The notes under the pieces: model-generated
Seen by the model: only the letters and a program-made list of their open reading frames with translations
The model's database searches: none
Told to the model about the DNA's origin: nothing
Shown: in pieces, positions 51,865 to 64,000 of the stretch
Position numbering within the stretch: the first letter of the stretch is position 1
Layout of the letters: every line of letters starts with the position of its first letter
Source: Siphonodentalium dalli
Lineage: Eukaryota > Mollusca > Scaphopoda > Gadilida > Siphonodentaliidae
Direction: 5' to 3'
NCBI GenBank assembly: GCA_032622095.1
Contig: CP136068.1
Span: forward strand, 181,602,796-181,666,795
Length of the DNA stretch: 64,000 nt
Program-made: the position numbers and the translations under genes

Positions 51865-54051
51865 TTAGCGAGTTTGCGATACCCGTTCGACGAGAACGGG
51901 TACGGGTAAATCTGTGAACATCGTCACGGTCACTTGGGTACTTTCAATGCAGCACATAAAGCGATAGCGAATTGAAACGGGTCGATTTGTCCCATTGACC
52001 GGTAGCCTTTCACTACGATTTTCTCAATCAAAGGTCCATGAATTCCATGAAATTCCAGTCAGCTATGCGTTAACCTATTTATTGAAAGATTTCATGGGCA
52101 AATATTATTGATAAAGTTGTCATTTTAACCCAGGATTTTAATTCAAATTCTCGAGGCGGCTTTTAGCACTTAGATAAATACGGAAGGCCGATTTTTTTTC
52201 ACTAACAACTTTGTTCACTGCATTAATGACAGGTTGTGATTAATAGAGTGAGTAGATGGTGCTATAGACGCCCGTTGCAGGGACATGGCTATAGGAAGGG
52301 TGTCCACCTTCAAATTTCTAACTACACATCTCGAACCATATCAAATTCACAAGTTTGTGCGTAAATCCACCCCCCTTGGCTGGCATCAAGCTTTCCAATT
52401 GTTAGAAATTTTGAGACTTGAACAATTTCCAACTGTTTCTGACAGCCATTTCAGTCCAAATTTTGTTACCAAAAATAGGGAAATATGCAAATGTTGGTCT
52501 AAAAACTACAAATTATCCACTAATAAATTGTTCGAAAATCAAACTACGAAAACAATTTCAACCTATTGTTTGTGTGAAATTTCCAACAAATGTTGTGTCA
52601 GGTATATCAAATTTCCAAATGTTGAACATTTGACCAAAGTTGGTGGGGGTTAAGACACCCCTGTCGTAACGTCCCTGTCTCAACCCATTGTACAAAGGAC
52701 ATAAATATATCGTGGATTTATTTATGCATTGCACATTTGAATACAATTACCGTTTAGTTACCTTATCGTATGTAGGTGGGGACTGATTTCTCATTTTAAT
52801 ATATATTTACTATCTGAACGGACATGGCGCATTTGAACCACAATACTTGTGTATACTGTAGTGGGGATAATATAGGTCGCCAAATACACGAAATACCTAT
52901 ATCTACTCCACAAAATCTAAGCATAAGCAGAGCGAGTTTCAGCTGTTTTCTGCGTTTCGCACAGAAGTGGAGCAAACGCTCTTTATTCCATCCGTATAAT
53001 AAACAGACTACATTTTGACACCTTTTTTGTTACCAAGTTAAACATTTCAACCAACCTCCTGGTTTAGATCCGGACAACAATCCCAATTCTTGGGATAAAT
53101 ATTCCCTTGCCCCGACGGGCCGACCCTTCGATATGTTGAAAGATTCCAAACAACGGTTTACTTAAAGCTACTCAAACCGATCAGGCGGTCCCCATATCAT
53201 AAAGTTACAACAAGAACATTTCTTCAAAATACGCGTTTGTTATCAGAATCGATTAATTACAACAAAATAATGCTAACTGCTTGGTGACTCTTTTCTGGGC
53301 CACAAATCATTACACAATTCAAGAAATAACAAACTTCAAAAATCGATATCTGATCACTCTGCGCTTTGATGGTGGGTTCCTCGATTCGAATAAAACAATT
53401 CTTTTTACCCCCGAAAAAATAAATAAATAGTAACTTGGGAGCGTTAATTCGGATTATGCATCTTTAATATGACTAAATATTCCCCAACTAAAATAAGGGG
53501 CAAATTCGGTATTATATCGAACTGAAAGTACATGTAGGACAATATTAGACCCTTGGTCTAAAACAATTCATTTTACACCGAATATTGGTTGGACATTTTA
53601 ACTATATATAACGTAATTGTATATTTGAGCTATCACAATCTATTTTCTAAGTTTAAAAAATCCAACCGATGTATTGTCACACTCGATCGGTCTATGACTT
53701 GTAGAATCCAATTGTTGAAAATGTTACCAATATGAGTGAAAGAAAAGCAACGTCCTCTTCCAACTGCTACCTAGCTCGTCCTTGATGAAAGCAACTGATT
53801 ATCATGGGGCTCATCTAATCTAAATACATATTTCCAACAACCCATAACGCTAAGTATAACATCGGCCAATAACGTGAATAACAATCTATATCATAATATA
53901 TTTTTTGTTGCAGTTGGCTCACCATACATTACCAGTCGATGTGATGAATTCTACCGGTAAAACAGTTTGCGATTTCAAAACGTGTACCGGTACGGGTAGC
54001 TACCCGTTCGCGTACCGGTACCCGTACCGGTTTGAAATCGCAAACTCGCTA
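51865..54051. repeat. Inverted pair TTAGCGAGTTTGCGAT with GTACCGG palindrome
   Basis: TTAGCGAGTTTGCGAT (51865-51880) followed by ACCCGTTCG/CGGGTACGGGT recurs inverted at 54037-54051. Next to the right copy, 53962-54048 is itself a long hairpin of TACCGGTACGGGTA words. It may be a 2.2-kb foldback element or two opposed small repeats. Confidence 0.4.
52284..52680 (+). repeat. Interspersed repeat family R, copy 3
   Basis: Shares AAATATGCAAATGTTGGTCT, ACAATTTCAACC and CATCAAGCTTTCCAA with the inverted copy at 47206-47560 and ends ACGTCCCTGTCTCAACC. Short frames inside are not credible genes. Confidence 0.5.
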
Positions 54052-54139
54052 TTGAAAGACGCACACGTTTATTTCAGATTACGACATTAATGCTTTAAAC
54101 AGAATGTGAATATAAATGGTATACATCTCGGCAGCTCAG

Positions 54140-54895
54140 AATATACGATCACATAATACGCGGACGATACATCGCTTATTCTCGACGGCTCAGAAAGGAC
54201 TGTACGCGAAGCGTATTCTATGCTTGATGTTTTTGCCAGGATATCTGTTTTAAAAAATTACCCGGAGATGTGTCCGGCGGCGTGGTAGGGCCCCGCAATT
54301 ACGATAGACCAGACTTCATTCGCTATAAGTATCACAGTAACTGAACAATTTACCTTTTTAGGGATCCATTTTAATATTGACTTGCCAAAAATGCAAAGAA
54401 ATAAGAAATTATGACGATAAAATGGACGAAATAAGAAAGACAATCAAATCATGGAAACACCGGTTGCTCACGCCAATTGGTAGATTAATAGTCATCAAGA
54501 CAATAATTCTCCCCAAATTGACACATCTATTTCTAACTCTTCCTAATCCACACCGCGTATTTTATAAAAAGCTAAACACATTGCTCTAAAACTTCTTATG
54601 GAATTCGAAAAGAGATCGAGTCAGTCGAAAACAGATGTGCAGTAGCATATCAGATGGCGGCTTGAAAATGATTAATGTCGAGACATTCAATTCATCAATT
54701 AAAATCACTTGGATACGTATACGACGCCTCATTATCAAAAACTGCAAATGGGCACCTCTCATCTCGGATCGTCCTATTTTAGATGATCCCCTGTCCCTCA
54801 CTTATGACAGAAAATATATATTACAACACTTAAGCGTGCTGTCAAATCCATTTGGAAAGATGTATTTTCATCATGATGTGAGTATTTAAGATTGA
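54140..54895 (+). pseudogene. LINE reverse-transcriptase remnant with YADD
   Basis: A frame near 54150 reads YADDTSLILDGSERTVREAY after a stop; YADD is the catalytic RT motif. It continues with FTFLGIHFNIDLPKMQR in a neighbouring frame, then IKSWKHRLLTPIGRLIVIKT (54430-54500) and LPKLTHLFLTLPNP, the thumb region of non-LTR retrotransposons, then GGLKMINVETFNSSIKITWI. Several stops and frame changes; no endonuclease or 3' tail was identified. A different LINE group from the 50215 copy. Confidence 0.7.
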
Positions 54896-57800
54896 ACTCT
54901 AAATATCAAAATGTCTTGTCGAAAAAAGTGGTTAATTCTGGAGAAAGCACTAGCCTTCACATAATAATATGCCCACCGACAAATACATTCCATTTATCCG
55001 GGCAAACCGAAAAATATTTGTAAGATAATAACTACATATATCGTCCAATCATCCTGACTCCAGACTTATTTAATAATGTGGTACAAAACGACTTAATTCA
55101 ATCGACAACCGTGACGAATTATAATTATAAAAGTCTGCCTTATATATACCTTTTGTATTTTAATAAAATGGTATTCAACTATCATTTCCCAGTTTTAGTC
55201 AGTCGATTTTGTCTTCAAAACAATATACTTTTACGGAGAGTGGTTAGTGGACGAGCGCCGGTGCGTGCGGGTGGACCTAACTCTCTATAACTTATGTATG
55301 TTCGCAATTTATGGTATGCGGGTCTACGACCGTGTGCGACAGCTACACACAAAAACTATGGTCCAGAGTAAAGCACATGTTTCTATTAAAAACAAATGAA
55401 TATCGTTATCGCGATAACTTGAACAAACGTCGACCGATTTGATGCATAGTTGATCATATGCACAATGACTTATAATCATGACATACATGTATGCCAACAG
55501 TTTTCTGTGATGCTTTTACCATATAATTAACGATGTTGTTTTTTATACGCCACACTAATGGTGTGGTCATTGTTTATTGTGAAGAGGTATTTATCGGTTT
55601 AGGTCGAGGCATTGGCCCGGTCACATATTTCGTAAACTCTATCGCACAAGTAATAATCATCCTCAGGGTATGACGTATGGATCAACAAAAAGGCTGTGGG
55701 AGGCTCAGAATTTAAGAGAATATCAATATGATGCTAACAAATTGAGAAAGGTTCCTCATAGAGACAAATAATATGAGCAACCATACACGATGTTCCTCAA
55801 ATATGCTTTTAACGGCGACATAACTCTAAGAATAAGAATAATGGCCACCATGGATACGGAATGGCAAGTATTGTCATGGATTGTTCCATCTTGTCTGGAT
55901 TCTGGCCCACAAAGCCAACATGACGCAAATGACGTCATGAATCAATGCATTAATTCTTTTCTGGTTTTCATTAAGCTAACTAACGGAATGGGTCAAAACG
56001 GGACTAATATGCATAAGTCACATGGGAATTCTTCGGAAGTTGTGAAGTTGACAATTTTATTTTCATCTCGTTTGTACACTGCCGATTCCGCTATTTAACA
56101 ATCTACAGACAGTTGCTAACCGGAAGCCACGTGTCAATTTCACACAAATACCTACACGCAACCAAAATTTGAATCATCGCTATATACAATATAGACCAAT
56201 TATATGACGTCATCATTCACCTGCGCCTAAGGTATAATAACCAACGTGCGATTCGCGCGCTTGTGGTAGCTATAAAAGTTGGCCGTAAATTAATGTGTTA
56301 TCAATAATGGTGGCCGTCTCCAACACATAGCCCATATATGACACCACCTACATGTATTAGCCTGCTCTGTTAGATTACTGGTAGCATATCGATGATGCTG
56401 TAATAATTGTGTGGAAATCGGCGGCACTTGCTTCCTTGTAATATTCAGGACTATTTATAATGTTTGTATCGGCGAATAAAACATTCGTATCGACGTTGGT
56501 GCCCCTTCTCACCCCATTCCTGGCCACACGGCACAAATTGAAAATCTTTAAACAACACGATTAGATTCTTCGTATCATGGAGAAGAATATATATCAATTT
56601 GGGTGAAATCGGCGCTAAAGTATTTTGATAAATTTTAGTGTCCCTCCCCTTCCCCATCCCTGACTCGAAATGTGCCTCTTTTGACACAGTTAGACCACAC
56701 CATTACTCCTCATATCATTCGGATGATTATGTATAAGTTTGGTGGACTCGGCGACCAAATGTCAACGACTGTTTTGCCCCTCCCGCTTGTTCTGTCCCTG
56801 TCGCAGACAGTATCACATTAGAAAATGTTAACCTGCACCATTATCGTTCTCGTAAAAAGTATACCTATGTTAGACCCCTTTTTGTCTACATGTTCTCCGT
56901 TAATTTATATAGCAGACAGACAGGCAGACATTGGCAATGTAGATATAGAAGACAATGCGAACACTGCAACTGTATATATGTACAATGCGAGTGGCAGAAG
57001 CAAACGTTGCCGAAATACTTAGTTATTGATAAACCACAGGAACAAAATATCAGCATCGTTTACAACATTGATTAGTGTATGGATACGAACGAACGGATGA
57101 TTAATGCATTAGGGTAATTTCAACTAAAGTAGCCACTCGTCCTACCTACACAAAGTAAGTAAGTGCGTGTTACAACATTGAATCAACTGCCAATAACGTT
57201 CCTGCATGATCTTCAAGTACGAACACATCGAAGGGGTTTGTCGAGTGACACCTGAACAGCAAATTAACAGAATAGTCTGAGGAAAATATAATCCGAGTTT
57301 CTAAAGATTTGATCAATTTTGTTTGTTAAAAAGACGGCTGTAGGTCTAACATCACACAGTTATTTGACTGATCGATGTTTGTTGCCAGCGTCCCTGGAAT
57401 TCACAGCACGAGGTCTCTTGTACTAAAAATCACATCAAAGGTTTGTGTCATCGGCTCTCAGTTCCCATGGTTAAGCTTGTGCTGCGCCCGGCCCACGCGG
57501 AAACCACACTGAACTGTATCAATCTACAATATATAACTGATAAATATTTTTAAATACTCTTTTCCCACCAAGCATAAACATTGTCTACTAGTGGGTCCTC
57601 ATCCCTCACTTATCGCCAATCAAACACTGCTAATCAACTTCAATGATTATAAAAAAAACAGACAAAACAAAAACAAATCAAGCCCTGAATGTGCATGTTG
57701 AACTATATATTCTTGGATTGTGCAGCGTTTTTCAGTCAGATTTTGATTAAAAATGTTCTGGTCCCGCTGCAGTGGCCAGTGAACAACTGGTAATCAATTA

Positions 57801-58021
57801 CGAACAAACAGCCGCACAAATAAGACGATATAATCATTAAGGCAGCAGTAAAACTCCACTTACAGGATCAATTTAAGGAAGAATGGGCCTCATCAATGGC
57901 GGAGTCAACTAAGGGGTCAGAGAATCAAAGATGTGGAGATTCTCCCGAGGTTCAGAACAGCAAATGACGCACTTCCGGTAGAATACGGTTGTCGGAATAA
58001 AACCACGTATGCTCAACGTAC
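54896..58021. other. No recognisable gene
   Basis: Frames up to about 100 codons (for example 55790-56098) without motifs. It may include more LINE tail sequence up to about 55290. Otherwise AT-rich intergenic DNA. Confidence 0.4.
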
Positions 58022-58830
58022 ATGTGTTATGCATACAATAAATATCTACATACATACAATAAATATATACATACAATAAATATATACATAAAATAATATC
58101 AACATACAATAAATATATACATACAATAAATAGTTACATACAATAAATATATACATACAATACATATATGCATACACTAAATATATACATACAATAAAAA
58201 TATACCTAAAATAACCGTATACATACATGTGTTATGCATACAATACATATATACATACATGTGTTTAGCATACAACAAATAAATACATACATGCGTTATG
58301 CATACAATAAATATATACATACATACAATAAATATATACTTACAATACATATCTACATACACTAAATTTATGCATACAATAAATATTTACATACAATAAA
58401 TATATACATAAAATAAATATTTACATACAATGTATATATACATACACTAACTATATACATACACTAAATATATACATACAATAACAATATACATACAATA
58501 AACGTATACATACATGTGTTTAGCATACAACATATATATACATACATGTGTTATGCATACAATGAATATATACATACATGTGTTATGCCCACAATAAATA
58601 TATACATGCAATATATATATATATATTCAATAAATATCTACATAGAATAAATATTTACATAGATGTGTTATGCGTACAATAAAAATCTACATACTTGTGT
58701 TATGCATACAATAAGTATCTACATCCATGTGTTATGCATACAATAAATATATACATACATGTGCTATGCATACAATAAATATCTACATACAATAAATATT
58801 TACATACAATAAATATCTACATACATGTAA
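58022..58830. repeat. AT-rich minisatellite
   Basis: About 0.8 kb of variants of ACATACAATAAATATATAC, interspersed with ATGTGTTATGCATACAATAA units, giving a higher-order alternation. Frames on the minus strand are repeat translations (IFIVCMYL), not genes. Confidence 0.9.
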
Positions 58831-59059
58831 GGTTGAAATTGAAATTCGATGAACAATTCAGAGTGTTCCTAAATTTCTCGGCCATGCACCACTGGCGTAT
58901 TAGTTATCGGTTTTCTCTGCCATGCACTACCTGCGTATTAGTTATCGGTTGAGTAAACGTTCCAAGCTTGGTGCACTCTATGCGAACCCGTGCATGTTGT
59001 CTGGAGTATAGTAATCGATCGAAACGAGCAAGTAAAAGTTGGTACTCGGATACCCCGCC

Positions 59060-59062
<3 letters not shown>

Positions 59063-59102
<40 letters not shown>

Positions 59103-59230
59103 AATATGAAGAGTAACACCTTTTAAGACCTATTTTATGTATTTAACATATGTTAAATACATAAAATAGGTCTTAAAAGGTGTTACTCTTCATATTTATT
59201 AATTATCAGCAGACCTATACGGTTAAGAAG

Positions 59231-59272
<42 letters not shown>
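59063..59272. repeat. 102-bp perfect palindrome between (AT)n tracts
   Basis: 59099-59200 is a perfect inverted repeat centred on AACATATGTT (arms of 51 nt: AATAAATATGAAGAGTAACA...). TA runs flank it at about 59063-59098 and 59236-59270. It would extrude as a cruciform. Confidence 0.85.
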
Positions 59273-59973
59273 GTTACCACCAAATCCGGTTTACGTTAAT
59301 GTTTAAATTGGATGCTGTGTCATTGATATATGCATCCATGGATGGTCATGGAGTGCAATATTCGTCAAATATGTCAGAGTTTGTGGGTTGTTCGACCCGA
59401 TTCGGATGTTAGAACGATGAAGCAATTAGTGTGCAAAAGTGATCAATATTAGCCCGTTTCTTTGTAAAAGACGTAAAGGCTACATCCTTCTCGAAATTTG
59501 AACTGCCATTGTGTTTTGTAAATTTCAAGGTTTAATGTTCTGGTCTATTCCAGACAAAGCCATTATCCAGGTAAACCTGGAGAGCTTCGATAAGCATTAT
59601 GGTCTTGCCTATAGAAAGTTAATTTCAATAGAACGTTGTATGATGAACCAAATGCCAATTTTTTACTCCTCTCCAATTCTGATCTCTCACATTAATCCAG
59701 TGACAACATGAAAACATGTATGTCTTGTTAGTAAACGCCCTTTGTAATTGTTATGTCGAGTATCTCATTCAACGTTTTTTAATTAAACATTAAAAGTCCT
59801 CTTCCTGCTGGATCGTTAAAAAGCGACACTTGCCAGTCGATATAGGTGATTATGAATATGTGGCGGTGAGGCTAAAGTTGCCTGTACTCTTATTGTTAAG
59901 GCCACATACACATACAGACAAGACGTTTACGAATTAAAGTCTGCAAATAATATTATGACAGGTTCAGGCTGGA

Positions 59974-60148
59974 TTAACCCTTTACCCAACAAAACGGCCA
60001 AAACCGGCCAAATAAAGCTTCAACAGCCTAAAATATCTTCGGTCTCTCTCCATAGAACCATACAAATATGGATACCATTGGAACCGGCTCCTTGACCACA
60101 TTGTGATAGTTACAGTTATACCCTGTGCCAATGCATGCTCTTATATAC
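59974..60148. mobile_element. piggyBac-like MITE, copy 3 (truncated)
   Basis: Starts TTAACCCTTTACCCAACA and follows the other copies to ATGCATGCTCTTATATA, where it breaks into unrelated sequence at the first palindrome. Confidence 0.7.
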
Positions 60149-60697
60149 ATTATGTGGTACATGTAAGTGCATACGTACATGTATACATGCACACAATGTG
60201 CATATATATATATACCAGATAAACCTGTATAACTTAACCTGTCATATGAAAAAACCCACTTCCATCACTTACAATATTCAATGTATACAAATACATACAA
60301 ATGCGCAGCATATATTATGTACTACATTAATGTTACCATACGCGTATAAATTGTATACTGGCGCATTTTCTAGGTATATATGCAAAATTAGTTTGTTGGT
60401 TTCGATATTTGAACATATAATGTATGCATATGTAGAAAAGTAAAAATGTTTCCATGTGGCAGAACAAGCCAATCTCATATAATCGTTTATCAATTGGTTG
60501 GATAGTAGGAGTTGATGTTGTATATGTTCATTCAGCAACCATCTTAATGAATGATGGACATAATTAGCACTTAGAAGCTGTCTGCTTTAGTGGTGGATGA
60601 ACGACGACACACTATAATTATGTATAAACTACTGATCCCGACCAGTAACTAACACACTCATATAATTATGCAATCCATGCTACTCGTCCCGCGTAAA

Positions 60698-60778
60698 TGC
60701 AAGGACGAGATCCCGGATCGACAGCTGTGACCAATTCATGATGGAGCGATGTGTTCTACTGACTTAGCTACCGGGGCT
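60698..60778 (-). ncRNA. tRNA-derived SINE-like head or tRNA pseudogene
   Basis: On the minus strand GCCCCGGTAGCTAAGTCAGT contains a good A-box (TAGCTAAGTCAGTAG), and about 35 nt later TGTCGATCCGGGA resembles a B-box. The acceptor and other stems do not close into a full cloverleaf, so a functional tRNA is unlikely; a SINE head fits better. Confidence 0.4.
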
Positions 60779-60914
60779 ACAGGTCGGAGTCAGATTGCAG
60801 CCTTGATATTATTAATATGTATATTTTGCCAATGGCACACTCACCAATTAGCATAATATAGAGCGTGGGAATTTTGTGCTCAAACGTGGGGTACATCTGT
60901 CAATGGCAAAACTG

Positions 60915-61304
60915 TTAACCCTTTACCCAACAAACCGGCCAAAACCGGCCAAATAAAGCTTCAGCAGCCTAAAATGTCTTCGGTCAGTCTCAATAGAACC
61001 ATACAAATATGGATAGCATTGGAACCGGCTCCTTGACCACATTGTGATAGTTACAGTTATGCCCTGTGCCAATGCATTCTCTTATATATGCGAGTCGACC
61101 ATAGGTCGCCTCGCATATATAAGAGAATGCATTGGCCTGAAACAAATCTTTTTTTAACACTTTTTACCATTTTTTCTTACATTCTTTAACAATTTTATAA
61201 TTTTTAATGTGTTAAGCCAATGCATTCTCTTATATACCATAGGTCGCCTCGCATATATAAGAGAATGCATTCGCACAGGGCCGTTCTGTTGGGTAAAGGG
61301 TTAA
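60915..61304. mobile_element. piggyBac-like MITE, copy 4
   Basis: The best-preserved ends: TTAA-CCCTTTACCCAAC ... GTTGGGTAAAGGG-TTAA. The first internal palindrome is intact; the second has lost part of one arm (TTATATACCATAGGTCGCC). Confidence 0.8.
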
Positions 61305-62500
61305 ATAGCATGTGGGCAACTACCTCTCTGCAAAACAAAAATACTGTGTTGACAAATGAAGGTGTTTAGTCGTCCCCTAATGCTGACTAATGTATATCCC
61401 CAGTAAACTTTGCGGCACCAGTTAGATGATTGATAACGAGGAGGTGGTATCCTGTCACTGAACCAGCACCGTACAAATCGTGATGGTAACCTGGCACCAA
61501 ACCAATACCGGACTGGTACATGGATATCACCATATAATATAGATGTGATTATTTAAAAAAAATAAAAATTAAATATACATGTATTTGAAAATTTAAAGGT
61601 ACGGTTGGCCTTGGCGGTGGGTACCCTGTGAAAATATTTCCACCCGTCAAAAACCGCCACAAACAGAAAGAACATATAAATGTAGACAGACTTTGCCCGT
61701 ATACAAATAAGAAATATCGCATAAACAGTATGTTATTGTCAAATGTTTGACCATTGTTATGTAAACAAAAGCATAAAAAGTAACTTTTCTTGTGTTTGTT
61801 TATATTATGATGGTAAACATAAAGAGCGTTCTTTGTGGGTGAATTCCTGATATGGAACTAATAAAGAGCGTTTATGCCATTTGGGTGTGATTAGCCAGTA
61901 GCATTGTGCTGTCTTCTGTAACACAATGAGGCTCTTGCTTAGGTAAAATATAGTAGGTATTTATGATAACATGCTGTTTACGTGATGGTCATGGTATATA
62001 TGAACGAAACTGTATGCGTTTTAATGTTTTTCTGTTTACGGTGATTAGAACAAATATGAATTTTTTCGACAACTAAGGCCTCACGTGCCTTTAAAAGATA
62101 TGTATATTTTTTTAATTTTCAAATACACCTCCACATTAAAAATGTAAACAAATATATATATTTAAATGAAAACAATAAATATATAAAAAAAAAATTAATT
62201 ATATACATATTATTTTAAATATATATATATATATTTTCACAGACAATGTTTGGAACATGCCGATTTGTATTGTTACCTCAGTGATGGATTGGTACTGTTT
62301 TCCGGTGTTGATCCAACAGCAATAAATAGATAGTGGGCCAATGCTATTTGAGAAACCACGCGAATAGACTCTATAATTCTTATATAATTCTAGAGAACTG
62401 TACCATGTGTTCTTCAGATCAAAATAACCCTTAAACTCAAATATACATGGCAGTGAATGATTGCAATTGAATCCATTTAATGTCTGCATGATTGATGCCG
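61305..62500. other. No recognisable gene
   Basis: Very AT-rich with TA and A runs (about 62150-62235). Frame 62199-62576 on the minus strand covers simple sequence and part of the neighbouring repeat. Confidence 0.4.
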
Positions 62501-62504
62501 AAAG

Positions 62505-62935
62505 CAAGGTGTTGAATTGGTACCAAATTTCCGATAGCGAATTGGTGCCTACTTTCCGGTAGTGAATTAGTACCAATTTTCTGACACCGAATCGGTACCA
62601 ATTTACCGATGCCGTTCAGGTACGGAATGTTCTAATTTGAACAATTATATATAACTGCTTAGTAACCGAGTGTACATGTATATATGCTACCATAATGATG
62701 CACATGTATATATTGTGCATACGATACACAATTTAGACGAACATTCAGTGTTTAATTGTCGGAGTGTTTCCAACAGTAAGGAGTTGAATTCGTACCAAAT
62801 TTCCGATAGCGAATTGGTACCAAATTTTCGATAACAAATTGGTACCTACTTTCCGCTAATGAATTGGCACCAATTTTCCGACACCGAATCGGCACCAAAT
62901 TTCCGATGCCGTATTGTTGGTATGGAATGTTCTAT
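62505..62935. repeat. Duplicated GAATTGGTACCAA repeat block
   Basis: Two blocks (about 62505-62640 and 62775-62935) share TTCCGATAGCGAATTGGT, CCGACACCGAATCGG and GGAATGTTCTA in the same order. Each is built from a degenerate unit of about 30 bp with GAATTGGTACCAA. Non-coding. Confidence 0.6.
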
Positions 62936-63195
62936 TCTGAAAGAAATACTAGCTAATTAATCATACTAATGCTGGAATATGCACATTTATTGTAAATATA
63001 TATATCTATATGAAAAAGTATCTACATTAACGTGCAGTTTTATGGCAATGATCGAACCATGCATATTGCAAATTTTAGGACAACATGGATAACGTGTACT
63101 TTAATATGCAACATACAGATGATAACATAAATTTTAAACTAAATTTTAAACCTATAAATTACAGGTATAAAATTATATAAATTATACACATATGG

Positions 63196-63516
63196 ATGTA
63201 TAAATCCAAAAGTATGTCAGTGCTTCCGATTATTGTCAAATTCAATAACAGATTCATCATGTTGGATATTATCAGAAAACCTCATGCTCTTAAGACATTT
63301 AAGGATCTCAACATGACATCATGGAAGGTTTACATCACAAAGGGTATCACCTCAGTCAATCAAACACTTCTCGATCGTGCCTATCAGACAGATTATGTTG
63401 AAAATGCTCGGATGGCTAATGCCAAACGTTTTATGAAACCTAAATGTGGTGATGTCAAGAAATTTACAACTTCAGGTACTTGGACCGAATCCTTGCTGAT
63501 GAATTGCGGGAAGTAA
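63196..63516 (+). pseudogene. LINE ORF1-like fragment
   Basis: An open frame of 106 codons contains LPIIVKFNNRFIMLDIIRKP and VYITKGITSVNQTLLDRAYQ. The first looks like the PI(I/V)VKF-R-KDxIL pattern and the second like the EDLTxxxxxLxxxAR pattern of ORF1-type proteins of some LINEs (related to the FP-C-like domain). The codon after GK continues in another frame (about 63510-63560). Probably a transposon relic; a single exon of a host gene is the alternative. Confidence 0.35.
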
Positions 63517-64000
63517 GTGACAGTGAACATGACGAGTATATTCATGATGAAATCAAGGGTGACTGAAATGGGCCACGTAATATGGATACCTAGGGCATTA
63601 AATTTGATTGTGTTTATATATAAATACTTTATCAAACTTCAATTTGAAGAAATCTACATTATATAATAATATGCTTTGGCTATTTCTTATTAAGTGCTAT
63701 TTACGCATTCTCTTTGATCAGTCTCAAATTTTATATGTATATGTATGTATGTTGATATATATCTGCAGATATATGACATATGTAGTCTTGGATATAGCTG
63801 TAGCTTGTTTATGCCGCTTTGATAATTCACGTGGTCGCCTTTACTGTTGTTGACAGTGTGTAAATGAGCATAGTCACGTCGCGTTGATTTGATTGGCTGT
63901 CCGCGACTTAACTATTTTACGGCTTCCAATGGTTGGATGAATTGCTCTGCGGTAAGGGTTGCGTGACCTTTCACCACACAGCTAATTTTATGTCATGCAT
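63517..64000. other. No recognisable gene
   Basis: AT-rich sequence with short frames; nothing else is supported before the window ends. Confidence 0.4.

Noticed and set aside
58022-58830. Minus-strand frames (IFIVCMYL repeats) as membrane proteins
   Set aside because: They are translations of a tandem AT-rich satellite.
60698-60778. Functional tRNA gene
   Set aside because: The A-box is good but the B-box is imperfect and the stems do not close, so a SINE head or pseudogene is preferred.

Overview
This is animal genomic DNA: AT-rich, very rich in mobile elements, and with no host gene that I can recognise. Three kinds of element are stacked inside one another at the left, and the right half is a graveyard of repeats (Helitron-like, piggyBac-like MITEs, LINE remnants, foldbacks, minisatellites). 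Helitron-like elements with internal minisatellites, a Polinton and an errantivirus-like element together suggest a marine invertebrate, perhaps a lophotrochozoan such as a mollusc. The species cannot be fixed from the sequence.

Layout. 1-2947: no gene, with foldback repeats at the end. 2948-3334 and 3335-32956: two head-to-tail Helitron-like elements (TC start, hairpin, CTAG end). The second is split by a Polinton/Maverick (3820-32873) with a 6-bp target duplication CCGGAC and long inverted terminal repeats. The Polinton is in turn split by a 14.2-kb LTR element (5839-19995; 4-bp duplication AACC; LTRs differing by two substitutions and one indel). The order of insertion was therefore Helitron, then Polinton, then LTR element.

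The LTR element is an errantivirus-like (Ty3/Gypsy) endogenous retrovirus with gag, pol and an F-type env all open, an extra ORF ahead of gag, and an unusually long structured non-coding stretch between pol and env. The Polinton carries protein-primed DNA polymerase B, packaging ATPase, integrase, penton-like and major capsid proteins, adenain-like protease and several accessory genes. Most are broken by nonsense codons, frameshifts or loss of catalytic residues, so this copy looks dead while the younger retrovirus inside it looks intact.

The most unusual observation is that four Polinton genes near its ends finish in what looks like a replication-dependent histone mRNA 3' end: a 16-nt stem-loop (GGCCCTTTTCAGGGCC or close to it), usually followed by ACCCA, and in three of the four an identical AAAGATACGCTCTG box 13-14 nt further on, where the U7 snRNA-binding histone downstream element belongs. 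Three of these four genes also share a promoter module of about 60 bp. The capsid-side genes lack these stem-loops; an AATAAA signal follows them. This suggests that the Polinton had two expression classes, one coupled to host S phase.

32957-64000: no recognisable host genes. It holds two more Helitron-like elements (41152-42399), four copies of a TTAA-flanked MITE with twin palindromes, two LINE reverse-transcriptase remnants, an ORF1-like fragment, a tRNA-derived SINE-like head, a 0.8-kb AT-rich minisatellite and a 102-bp perfect palindrome.
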